Part shown: positions 1-9,780 of the stretch, one piece after another
Layout of the letters: each line of letters begins with the position of its first letter
Position numbering within the stretch: the stretch's first letter is position 1
NCBI GenBank assembly: GCA_963931925.1
Contig: OZ007582.1
Coordinates: 19,183,818-19,247,817 of the forward strand
Source: Onchidella celtica
Taxonomy: Eukaryota; Mollusca; Gastropoda; Systellommatophora; Onchidiidae
Direction: 5' to 3'
Length of the DNA: 64,000 bases
The notes under the pieces: generated by a model
Seen by the model: only the letters and a program-made list of their open reading frames with translations
What the model was told of the DNA's origin: nothing
The model's database searches: none
Program-made: the position numbers and the translations under genes

Positions 1-785
1 TTCAGTACAATTAGTGCTGCTGCATCTATTTGCTGAGCATCCGGTTTTGTTTCGTGTTTTTATTTTTTCTTTCTTTCTTTCTCTCTGTTTCTCTCTGTCT
101 GTCTTTCTTTGACTTCCCTTGTCTCTTGTACTCTTCCTCCCCTCTTCTTGCACTCTCCACCTACCCCCCCCCCCTCCTTTCTTTCAGCCTCCCCCCTTCT
201 CAATGTCTCCCCTTTCATTTGGGTTAAAATGGAGGAGTGTATTACGCAAAGCCTTGAATTAGACACAAACAACAACAAACATACAGAAACAAAGAATTTC
301 AACAGAATTAAAATGAACGAAATTGAACAAGCTTTGAAATGTTAAAGTCTTCGTCGGGTTAAGAAAGAAATAACTATATGAATTTATAAACGAATGTGAG
401 AACAGGGAATGGCTGCCCAACTTGTTGCTTGCCGGTTCCAGGTTCCTGCAAAGATTATTTTTTTAGAACACCGGAGGCACGGCCAAAGTCAGGCACCCAA
501 AAACATACAAGAATGTTGTTACAAGCACGTACGTCCCCCAAGTTTGTTGTGGGGGCAAGGGATGCGTATATAAAGCCTTTAGAGCCTTTTGTGACTCCAG
601 AGCTAGAGAGCTCCTCCAGTAACAGCAGCCTTAATTAATTGTTCTTTCAGATTTTCTTTTTGTTTTCCTCCTGTTTTTTGGTTGAAAGGGTAAGGGGCGG
701 GGTTAAGGATTCGATAAGATTTAGGGTTGAGGATAAGAGAGAGTCCGCGCCGGGGCATCACGTTGGCCTAAAGTTACTTATCAAA
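1..785. other. Non-coding start of window, CT-rich tract and TATA-like motif
   Basis: Positions 60-200 are a pyrimidine-rich low-complexity tract whose open frames on both strands are compositional artefacts. A canonical-looking TATATAAAG lies at 567-575, about 25-30 bases upstream of a GAGCTAGAGAGCTC palindromic stretch. This arrangement is typical of a core promoter, possibly inside an old LTR, but no matching second LTR or reading frame is visible. No gene can be supported here. Confidence 0.4.
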
Positions 786-870
786 AGCCACCCGAAGCGC
801 ATCGTAATGCACACCTTATCGTAGCGAAGGACACTCCGCGCACCTACGTGCTGTTCGGTATTCATTGTGG
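786..870 (+). repeat. Fragment of the 1.3-kb/5.4-kb dispersed repeat family
   Basis: This segment (CCACCCGAAG, GCATCGT, TTATCGTAG, ACGTGCTGTT in order) matches 1866-1945 with scattered substitutions. It therefore looks like an isolated fragment of the right end of the dispersed repeat whose fuller copies lie at 1286-1945 and 5385-5905. It is non-coding. Confidence 0.55.
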
Positions 871-1285
871 TGCAGTTTTGCCCCATTTTTTGCTCGACTT
901 TACAACCTAAATGACAGTTTCAAAAGTTATAAAATTAATTTTCTTATGTGTCAGTAAATCCAGTTCAATCGCTTTTCTATCGACTGATTGTGTTAATTCA
1001 AGTTTCAGGTATTTTTAAATTAAAAGTCGTAAAAAAGTAAAATACAATGATCTTTGTTTTGGCTCCCTGTAGTAAGCTCACCGCACCGGAAAGGATGTAT
1101 TAATATGCGTTCAATTCAGTGCGCGCCATTTCCCTACCAGAAATGAGTGCATAGTGCTCTGGTGCGCATGAAATCTGCAGTACGACTGTAAAATATGGGA
1201 AGCTTTCTAGACCAAAAAGAGAGAGAGAGATGGAAGGGTGGGTTCACAGTTTTATCCCGGATAATGCCGGGAAATTCATATATAT

Positions 1286-1945
1286 TTGTAAAAGAAAAAA
1301 GATAAATGTTCATAGGTTGTCAGAATAAAGTCTTGTTCACAATAGTGTTGTACCAACAGGGTTACGGAACGAAGATTAATCTGAATTTAAAGTTCTGAAT
1401 CGGGAAGGCAGCCCCACTTCGATAAAGGCCATGCGAACATGAAAAAGTAGGGCGCTACACTACCACAAGGATGCCACGCTACCACAGCGAAATCGGGTTT
1501 TACCACATGTTGAAAAATGAAGATTAGTGAACACAACAGTCATGGGCAGAAAAAAATGGCCATCAAATTCGCACGAAAAAAGGTTAATATGTCATAAGGT
1601 CCATACATACCGTGAAAAAAAGCTTGCGGATGAGTTCTTTTGTTTCTCGGGGGCCTCAGCATAGTACTGTTGGCCCCCTAAAAAAAGCTTGCTTCTGGAT
1701 GAAAAGTTCAAAAATTTTGGCTCCGTAATGACAGCAGTTCCAACGTCACTTTCGTATCTGACATAGCCGAATCGCCACAAAGCGCGACCCAAAATAGTGC
1801 GATAACGGACAAATTCCTCCGCGTTGCGTAACTTCCGCCGACGGTGCGTATATGCGCGGACTGTCTATAAACCACCCGAAGTGCATCGTGAAACACTCAT
1901 TATCGTAGGGAGGCGCATCGACGTGCTGTTTGGTGCTAAGGGGAG
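1286..1945 (+). repeat. Dispersed repeat, copy 1
   Basis: About 330 bp from the beginning of this block are nearly identical to 5385-5722. The landmarks are the same in both: a run around GATAAATGTT, TCGGGAAGGCAGCCCCACTT, GGGCGCTACACTACCACAAG and GAAAAAAAGCTTG. A more diverged right half, ending near the CCGCCGACG motif, also matches. Copy 1 differs from copy 2 by a 65-bp insertion at 1628-1692, which is the micro-hairpin element plus one copy of its 13-bp target duplication. No coding capacity is visible. The family could be a non-autonomous transposon or a piece of a larger element. Confidence 0.75.
1628..1679 (-). mobile_element. Micro-hairpin element, copy A (full length)
   Basis: This 52-bp insertion is flanked by a perfect 13-bp direct repeat (AAAAAAAGCTTGC at 1615-1627 and 1680-1692). 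On the minus strand it begins with GGGGGCC and contains a stem GGGGCC/GGCCCC enclosing a second stem CAGTA/TGCTG (CAGCA in copies B and C). It then continues with CGAGAAACAAAAG and an ACTCATC-like end. The related repeat at 5385-5905 has only one copy of the flanking motif and no insert, so it serves as an empty site. The element has no coding capacity. It could be a retrotransposed small hairpin RNA, a minimal SINE, or a 5'-truncated LINE tail. Confidence 0.7.
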
Positions 1946-2051
1946 AGACAGGAGCTTATTCGCGTGGAACAGCAGACCAGAAAGGACGCTAGGCTAGCCT
2001 TGCATGCATCACTCCTTCCGGCGTCTTCCCTACTAATTCAGTGATTGTCAA

Positions 2052-2160
2052 AATTGGGCAAAAAGAAAAAGTTGTATGTAGCGAAGCCCTGCGTGAGAAA
2101 TAAAACTCAAACGATACAAAGCAAACTAAAGAGAAGACAGGAAAATACACAAATTTTCGG
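2052..2160 (+). repeat. Single copy of the fold-back repeat unit
   Basis: About 100 bp here match each arm of the large inverted repeat at 23918-24092, including AAAAAGTTGTATGTAGCGAA, GCGTGAGAAATAAAACTCAA and CTAAAGAGAAGACAG. The copy continues into a tail (GAAAATACACAAATTTT). That tail matches the reverse complement of the spacer of the fold-back copy, so the fold-back contains one complete unit plus one unit lacking the tail. Confidence 0.7.
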
Positions 2161-2384
2161 CTTTCACCTTTTTCAAGTGTAAAAAAAAAATAGAACTATA
2201 GTGCACTAAAGATTATGTGCACTGCAGCGGCTGTTCAACGAAGGTGGCTTAACTAAGCTACATGTAGTCGTCCGCATAAGAAAACCTCACAAAGCTGGTT
2301 TGGGAAATTTTACAGGAGAAGGAAAAAAAAAAAAAACTGATTTATTCCAAACCACAGGTCGCAGATTCTTGAAATTTTCTCACA

Positions 2385-2660
2385 AGGTGGTCTAGAGGCA
2401 AGGTGCTCGCCTCTCATGCCAAGGGTCCCGGGTTCTAAACCCGGGCAGTGCAGGCATGTTGGAAATTGGATTTTTCTCATATTTTCAAGTCCCTGGTCCT
2501 TTTGGGGGGTAGGATCGAGTACCTAGTCTTCTCGGATAAGGACGAAAAAATTCGGAGGGCCCGTGTGCACGTTGCGCACGTTAAAGATACCTTGGCAGTT
2601 GGAAATCGTAAAGAGCAGGCCGAAAGGCCGCTGCCCGGGCAAAATTGAAAATTGAAATTA
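2385..2660 (+). mobile_element. tRNA-derived SINE, copy 1
   Basis: The head is tRNA-like. It has an A-box-like GTCTAGAGGCAAGGTGCTCG near 2388 and a B-box-like GGGTTCTAAACCC near 2430. The body contains the blocks GGTAGGATCGAGTACCTAGT and GGATAAGGACGAAAAA and ends in an AAAATTGAAAATTGAAAT tail. The same body recurs at 14977-15245 (plus) and 31583-31936 (minus). The A and B boxes would form an internal RNA polymerase III promoter. The element has no coding capacity and would depend on a LINE for movement. Confidence 0.85.
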
Positions 2661-3510
2661 ATAGATTAAAATTTATCCATATCACCCCCCCCCCCCCCCC
2701 CGTCAGAATTTATTATTCATTATTAAATATATTTGTTATTAATAAATATTCAAATATTATTTGAGTTGTGTGTTGTGTGAAGTGATGTGAGTTGTGTGTT
2801 GTGTGAACTGATGTGAGTTGTGAACTGCTGTGAGTTGTGAACTGTTGTGAGTTGTGAACTGCGCCTAACAGACTGCGTTACAATTTGCTCTGAGATAGAG
2901 AGAGAGAGTGAGCGAGACAGGGAGAGAGAAAGAAGCAGTGCAGTATGTTGAGCGCTTCACAGGCAGCTCCATTCTGCTCTGTGGTTGACATGTTGTTTCT
3001 GTAAAGCGCATAGAGCATTTTAAATGGATATGCGCTATATAAATGCTATACATTATTATTATTATTAGTATACATTTGCTTTTACAACTTAATACACTGC
3101 CTGATGTCTCATCCTGATGATTATGATTACAATTATGTTTTAGGTATTTAGCAGGTTTGCTGACCCGAAATCCGCACGATAAAACCTCCTTATCCTTAAG
3201 GCGGTTTTATTGTGCGCATTTCCCTTCTCTCACTGGCCAGCAAACCTCTTTATCCAGGCATGTTTTCGTTTTGCCTTTGTTAAGGCTAGTTTTCGAGGGC
3301 AAATCAGGTGTGTACCAGACATGGATGAAGTTGTATAGCGACAGGAGGGATATAAAGTGAATTTAGTAAAAGTGGAAAAATATTTGGAGAAAATGGAAGA
3401 CGGGTAACCGCAATGAAGTAAACTAGAAGACGTTAAAGACGTTCCATATAGACACATAAAAACATTAAAAAACATACAATGCATGGGCAATCTATTATAT
3501 ATTTCAGTAA
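2661..3510. other. Non-coding spacer with GTTGTGTGAA-type tandem repeat
   Basis: After a poly-C run of about 16-17 bases near 2685-2701, the interval 2758-2865 is a degenerate tandem array of short units of the type GTGAGTTGTGAACTG. A purine-rich GA tract follows at 2898-2935. The rest shows no coding signal or recognisable element. Confidence 0.6.
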
Positions 3511-4205
3511 TTTGCAACCTTTGGCATGACTAACTGACCAAATCATACATTCTTCAGGCCTTAAATTTGGCAGGAAGGTGGCAATTGGGATAAGGAAGAT
3601 GATGGTTATAATTAAAAGTTGTTTACTTCAAGCATGTATTTTTAAAAAATAACAATGTTTATTGCTATGTAACATTTGTATTTTTGCATGTTTGTTTCGT
3701 AATATTATATAGTACCGTGCATGTCATAAAAAGTAACCGTACTAAGCGTTCAGTTTGGTGCGCATGAGTTCTGAAGCAAGACTGTAGTTTATTACTTTTA
3801 TTATATGAGAGAGAGAGATGGGGGGGGGGGGGAGCACATGATTGTTTAACTTGCAACCTTTGCAATGAGTCACTGACCAAACTATACACTCTTCAGGCCT
3901 TAAATTTGGCAGGAAGGTGGCAATTGAGATAAGGAAGATGATGGCTATAATTAAAAGTTGTTTACTTCAAGCATATATTTTTTAAAAAAATAACAATGTT
4001 TATTGTTATGTAACATCTGTATTTTTGCATGTTTGTTTCGTAATATATAGTACCGTGCATGTCATAAAAAGAAACCGTATCAAGCGTTCAGTTTGGTGCG
4101 TAGTGTTCTGGTGCGCATGAGTTCTGAAGCAAGACTAGTTTATTACTATTATTATATGAGAGAGAGAGAGAGAGATGGGGGGGGGGGAGGGGGGGGGGAG
4201 CACAT
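3511..4205 (+). repeat. Direct tandem duplication, two units of about 338 bp
   Basis: Unit 1 (3511-3849) and unit 2 (3850-4205) both start with TTGCAACCTTTG. They share CTTCAGGCCTTAAATTTGGC, GTACCGTGCATGTCATAAAA, AAGCGTTCAGTTTGGTGCG and a terminal (GA)n-(G)n tract. Unit 2 carries a longer GA/G tract and a few substitutions. A shorter, more diverged relative of the unit's right end is visible around 1130-1260. No coding capacity is seen. Confidence 0.85.
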
Positions 4206-4309
4206 GATTGTTTATTCCGGGCAATGCCCGGTAGGTTATCTAGTTCTTTATATTGTGGGAATTAAAAAAGACGGTTTATCAATTAAAAATAAACTTTAAA
4301 AAAGAAAAA

Positions 4310-4620
4310 CAAAAATGTGCAGACTTTCTCTTTCCGCCTTTTCATTCATCCATTCCTTCCATGCTTTCCCCCTTTTTCCTCCTTCCTTCTATATAATTCC
4401 TCTTACCAGGTCTCATCTCTCGGCCCTCCCTCTCTTCACCCATCTCCCCCTCCCCCTCTCTCTTTCTCACCCGTCCGCCCTCCTCTCCACTTTTCTTTAT
4501 TTCTTTCTCTTTCGTTTTTTCGCTCTCACGTTTTATCTCTTTCCTCGTTCACCCAGCCCCCTCTCTTTGTTCTCCCTGACTTCCTACTTCTCTCTCTCTT
4601 TTCGTGCGGTGGAACAATAC
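4310..4620 (+). repeat. Polypyrimidine (CT/CTTT-rich) low-complexity tract
   Basis: About 300 bases consist almost only of C and T, with CTCTCTTT, CCCTCC and TTTCTTTC blocks. The two overlapping open frames here encode only Ser/Leu/Phe/Pro-rich strings and are compositional artefacts. Confidence 0.8.
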
Positions 4621-5384
4621 TGCTGAATGCACGCAGTCACATCCCGCTATAGTGTGACCCTTCTTTAAATACTTCTGCTCCATGTTAGTAGCTCTTAGTC
4701 TTGAAAAGCGGAGAAGAGCCTTGGCCAGAATAAGGTTGCTCTTTTCGTAGGTACAGCCCTCGATGTACTGGATGCACCTTTTGTAGCTCCCAAGTTGTAA
4801 GACACACAAGATGCGAATTCATTGAGCATTAGCTTTCCTTCCACCTCATGCCACAAGAAGCATTCCACGTCATCTTTAATGGCCAGGTTGTGGATTGAAA
4901 AGTTATGGACATACACGTTTCTTTTTGTAACATGACGCCAGTGCATTTAGACATGGAGCGATGACCTTTGCCTGCAAACCCATCGTTGTCACTACAACAT
5001 CCCCATGCTCAGCAAGTAGTTTTTATTTGGCATTAGAAGTCTGTGCATCATTTGCTTTTATGAGCCTTCCATGTTACCTCGTCGTACGACACACACGTGT
5101 CGCACTGACTTAGCGGTGTTTGAATATGGCCAAATTCTGGGACTTGAAAGTATGTTTTCAAAAAGTCTTTGGCTCACAGCCTGTTGGTCCATCTCTCTGC
5201 GGCTACATTTTTTTGTACATCTTTTTGCATTAGACCTATGTAATCACGAGGTGTACCATTTCCACCCCCCCCCCTTCCCTCTCTCTTTCAGAAAGTTGAA
5301 TGAACAACGAAATCAGTGTGACCTAAATCTACGTTCGCAGTCACACACATTTTTTTCAAGCTTGCCCGTGATTGCGCCCTCCTA
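4621..5384. other. Unassigned non-coding stretch
   Basis: No conserved protein motif, tRNA or inverted repeat was recognised. A poly-C run lies near 5264-5273 and a poly-A run of about 9 near 5389, just before the second copy of the dispersed repeat. Confidence 0.5.
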
Positions 5385-5905
5385 TTGTAAAAAAAAAGGA
5401 TAAATGTTAGTAAGTTGTCAGAATAAAGTCGTGTCCACAATACTGTGGTACCAACAGGATTACGGAACGAAGATTAATCTGATTTTAAAGTTCTGAATCG
5501 GGAAGGCAGCCCCACTTCGATAAAGGCCATGCGAACATGAAAAAGTAGGGCGCTACACTACCACAAGGATGCTACGCTACCACAGCGAAATCGGGTTTTA
5601 CCACATGTTGAAAAATGAAGATTAGTGAACACAACAGTCATGGGCAGAAAAAAATGGCCATCAAATTCGCACGAAAAAAGGTTAATATGTCATAAAAATC
5701 CATTCATATCGTGAAAAAAAGCTTGTTTCCAGGTGAAAAGTTCACAAACAGAAGCTCCGTATCGACAAAGTTGCAAAGTTACTTTCGTAACTCTCACAGC
5801 CGAATCGCAACTAAGCGCGACCCAAGATAGTGCGAAAATGGACAAATTCCTCCGCGTTGGGTAACTTTCGCCGACGTCACGTCTATGCTCGGACTCTCTA
5901 AGGAC
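5385..5905 (+). repeat. Dispersed repeat, copy 2 (empty site for the micro-hairpin)
   Basis: This block matches 1286-1945 closely over its first 330 bp and moderately afterwards. At the position where copy 1 holds the 52-bp micro-hairpin insertion, this copy reads straight through GAAAAAAAGCTTG with no insertion and no duplication. It therefore represents the pre-insertion state. Confidence 0.75.
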
Positions 5906-8117
5906 AGAGTTAGGGATAGGTACGTGTGCGTACACGTCCCTAGAGCAAAACGCTTGGGGGCGTACGCACAGGTAACGACAGCATACAATGACTCTCACCC
6001 CTCCCCGACCGTGGGAACCCTCATAATGCCTTTGCAACAAACGGGACACCCATACCCATACCACATACACACAGCTCCAACCAGCGGCGTGCTGTAATCA
6101 CCATCCCTTCGAGAATCACGCCAAGAGAGTTAATATTATATGCGAGCTCCCCGTGCTGGGGCCATACAGCACAGGGGCGCGTCCCCTGGGTGGCGGATAG
6201 AGGAGCCCCGAAAAAAAAGGGGTTGCACCTAGAAGGTGCCGTGGACCAACATGGCCCGGGCAGATGGGGCTCGTGAGCAATGTCAAGCAACCTATCTAAG
6301 AGAAGGAAAACTCTGACTCCAAACCCGGCTAGATAGAGACCGTAAGCACCGAAAGGCAGTCTAAATAGGAGATGGAAAACTCCGAACTTAAACCTCTGCT
6401 GCCTTGCAGAAGATCCTGACAGATCAAAGGCTAAGGAAGCACATCCTGACAGAAAAGCAGGCCAAAGCCGGAGTCACTGGACCGAAAGGTGCAGATAGAC
6501 CAGACTGGTGTAACAACCTTGCCTGAAAACTGCAGTGACACGCACCAACCCCCTTGGGGAACGCAGAAGAATATGCGAGCTGTTCTTGTAATCGATTAGT
6601 TGATGGTAGGCTAAAGCATGCATCGATTGGGTTATACATTTGCAATATATTTATTGAAATTAATTTAAATCGAAGCTAATAATGGGGTGATTTTGTGTAG
6701 CTACATAGCCTATTATACATCTCTTTGCATCGCTGCCAACATCCACGGAATGTGAGATGTTAGAAACAACCAACACGCAATTTATTTGCAGAAAACAAAC
6801 TACTGGCACTACAACTCTACACTTTCTTTTCACTTTTTCCATTATGCGGAATATTGTGGCGGGTTTAGTTTGTAAATCTAATTTAGCTTTGACTGCAAAA
6901 CAACAATTTATGGATCTGTACCATAATTAAGGAACCGATTTCGAATTTGGACAATACTAATCGAAGCAACAAGACCGCATTTGGCAGAGGTTCGATGTGG
7001 TAAAACTAAAATACATTAGGCCTATTATGTATCTCGAGACTTTCAGTTGTGCTTCTGTACTGAGACAGGGGTGCGTACCGTGGTGCACTGATGCGCATGG
7101 GATTTGCCGTTTTTACATGTATGTACTTAAAGTTGGAAATCCGAAAGTAATGACATCATCAAAAAGTGCATATAGATCTATTATATCAAATAGTCTTAGC
7201 CACCAATCAGCGGCTTTCATAGGTCTCTGTGATTCAAATAGCCAGAATCTTGTGACGCAATGCACAATTCAGGCGCGTCATTAAAATTTGCGTTCACTAT
7301 ACCCAAGTGTCTGATTAGGCTAACATCTTACTGAAGAATTATCCAGAAAGGTGAGTAGAGCACTGAGGGAAATTCTGAGACTATAACTTAAACGGCTATG
7401 TCATAGACTTTTATAGGTTGGTTTGTATGCAGAGTGCAGCCGAATACTAACAGTGGTCCCAATAGAAGATTTAGACAACACGAAGCTAGATCCAGATCTA
7501 GAATCTAGGTCCATTTTGAAGTCTGTGCCCATCACAGAAAAGAGACTAGATCTAGATCTACCAGAAGCGACAAAGGGCAGGAATACGTCATCAGTTTTGA
7601 CCAGCCAGCGCCATTTTGGATGAGACCGACTCTTAGTAGCTAGGCACGCGAGCATCGATGTTTAATGTTACATCAGAGAGTATGTATAGAAAGATCTCAC
7701 CTCCGCCAAATCTCGAAACTAGATCTAGAGTCTAGATAGGTCACGGCGGTAACAAGAGTTGAAAGAGACCGTTTTCACCAAAGACAGTGTGTGTCTGTTT
7801 ATTGTGGTTTACAAGGTCAGGTCAGAAAAATCTGCTACTGGTAACATGTAATCCAGTACAACCTGTTTCATGAACTGGTACGCTAGCATGGTATCAGTGG
7901 GCGTGCACCTGTCGGTGCAAACGGCCAGGGCGGAGGAGGTTTCATCTAACCCAACGGCCACATGTTAGGGCACAATGTGACCCTCAGTACTTGAGTCCTT
8001 CATATTGGCCCCCGGTAGCGGTGTGGTCATAGGCTTGTTTGCCTAAATCACAGACGAAGAATTGAGCAAACTTCCCGGACGCAGCTTCGAAGCTGGCGGC
8101 AGCAGGCCAGTGGTTGA
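5906..8117. other. Non-coding region with possible LINE 5'-UTR debris
   Basis: The GC-richer interval 6080-6560 (GGGGCGCGTCCCCTGGGTGG, AAAACTCTGACTCC, AGAAGGTGCCGTGGACC) resembles the untranslated 5' portion of mollusc LINEs. No reading frame follows it directly, so it is probably a detached fragment. From 7485 to 7740 there are clusters of AGATCTAG/TCTAGATC motifs, including CTAGATCTAGATCTA at 7546-7560. No host exon was recognised. Confidence 0.4.
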
Positions 8118-8734
8118 TTGATAGGGCAGATGGCAATATACCGTCACTCTGGCCTGGATATCGTGACACAGAGCATCCACCAGTATTGGTGTTCTTTGGT
8201 TTGGGTCTTTCACCCTAGTCAGTTGGGACTGCGAGGCTGTGGAGTAGCCTACAGGCAGCCGGTCAGGCAATATGACTGTCCCTCTGGCATCCTCCTGCAC
8301 CTGGATACATTTCCAGTCGTCTTGACCCTGTCTTGCCACTTGGATAAGTTGTGTCCAGGCGAGAGAGTGAGTCTGATGTTTGCGCAGCTCTTTCTCACTA
8401 AAAACAAATTCTTTGCGCCAGTCTTAACACTCACCTCGTCTTCTTTCATCTTTGTCTCGTCTTCTTTCCTCTCAAAATTCCAACGGCGATGGGCGAGTGC
8501 GGTGGCAGCAGGTTTGGATAGACTGGAAGCTGTTAGCACAGACCTACACGTTGGTGGCTGTGGGCTATGGTCGCTTCATCGTCGATTGAAGTGGAGGCGT
8601 GGGGAGGCAGCACCCACAGTAGCTGAGCAGCCTTATTTAAGGATAGCACTGCTCACCTCAACTGAGGAAGGGGCTAGAAAAGGTGCCCTAAAGAAAGCCC
8701 ACTTCACATCACCCTGACTGGTATACCGCGACCA

Positions 8735-9780
8735 GTGGGGATCCCTTTTTGCGGTCGAAACAAAAAGAAATTCAGCTTACTCAGGCTAGGAGCCTGGAAT
8801 ATACGCACACTACAGGACAACTCAAACAACCCGGAAAGACGCACTGCACTTATTGCCATTGAGCTCAGCAGGTACAACCTGGACATAGTGGCACTCAGTG
8901 AGACCAGACTCCCTGATAGTGGCCAACTCAAAGAGCTCAGTGGTGGATACACCTTCTTCTGGAAAGGCAAGGGTGCAGCCGAACCGAGACAGCATGGTGT
9001 TGGGTTTGCAATTAAAAATGACCTTGTCAGAAACTTGCAGTCCATGCCAATTGAAATAAATGACAGGCTAATGACACTCAGGATCCCAGTTGGGAAAAGC
9101 CAGTCAGCCACCCTCATTAGCGCATATGCGCCCACCATGACAAACCCAGATGAAGCCAAAGACAAGTTCTATTCTGATCTAGAATCTGTCATATGCTCTG
9201 TCCCGGCAGCTGATAAGCTTATTCTCTTGTGGGGACTTCAATGCTAGGGTTGGCTCCATATTCTCCGTGTGGCCAAATGTTTTGGGCCCTCATGGAGTTG
9301 GTTCATGCAATAACAATGGGTTGCGCTTACTTACTTTGTGCGCTGAATTTGGCCTGTTCATTACCAACACAAATTTTAGTCTCCCCGTGAGAAACAGAAC
9401 GTCATGGATGCATCCCCGCTCAAAGCATTGGCATCTCATAGACTATGTCATTGTGAGGAAGACTGACAGAAAGGATGTCCTTGTAACAAAGGCGATGTGT
9501 GGTGCCGAGTGTGGAACTGACCACAGACTCATTGTTTGCAAGCTCAGACTAACATTGAGGCGCAATAGACGCCCTCAAGGGAAAGCGCCACCTAAACGCC
9601 TAAATGTTTCAAAACTCTGCTCAGCTGAGAAACAGAGCGAGCTCTCATCAGAACTCTCCTCAAAATTGGATTGCGTGACTTTTGACCCTGAGAACATTGA
9701 ACAGAGCTGGACTGACCTAAATACGACTGTACACTCTTGCGCCAGCAGCACAGTTGGTTTTCCTGTCCGCAAGCACCAGT
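8735..9780 (+). pseudogene. LINE endonuclease domain, broken by two frameshifts
   Basis: This is the AP-endonuclease-like (EEP fold) domain that nicks target DNA for target-primed reverse transcription. The first half (8735-9247) shows LGAWNIRTL, VALSETRLP, GVGFAIKN and SAYAPT, which are the usual EEP blocks. An extra base near 9231-9237 destroys the following GDFN block and terminates the frame at 9247. The domain resumes in another frame at 9267 with NRTSW, the DYVIV block and the catalytic-histidine block GTDHRLIV, and continues to about 9780. There it shifts again into the RT frame. The copy is therefore inactive as it stands, unless the shifts are assembly errors. The preceding frame (8118-8717) ends in a segment typical of the region just upstream of such endonucleases and is probably the element's own N-terminal extension. 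Confidence 0.8.

Noticed and set aside
30-345. Overlapping open frames at the window start
   Set aside because: They are products of a CT-rich low-complexity tract, with frames open on both strands and no protein motif.
1628-1679. Micro-hairpin as a hammerhead or HDV-like ribozyme
   Set aside because: The CTGA and GAAA words are present, but the CTGANGA core and the required three-stem arrangement are not. The structure is a single long hairpin.
2385-2460. Functional tRNA gene
   Set aside because: The tRNA-like region is the head of a repeated SINE with extra body and tail, and cloverleaf pairing is incomplete.
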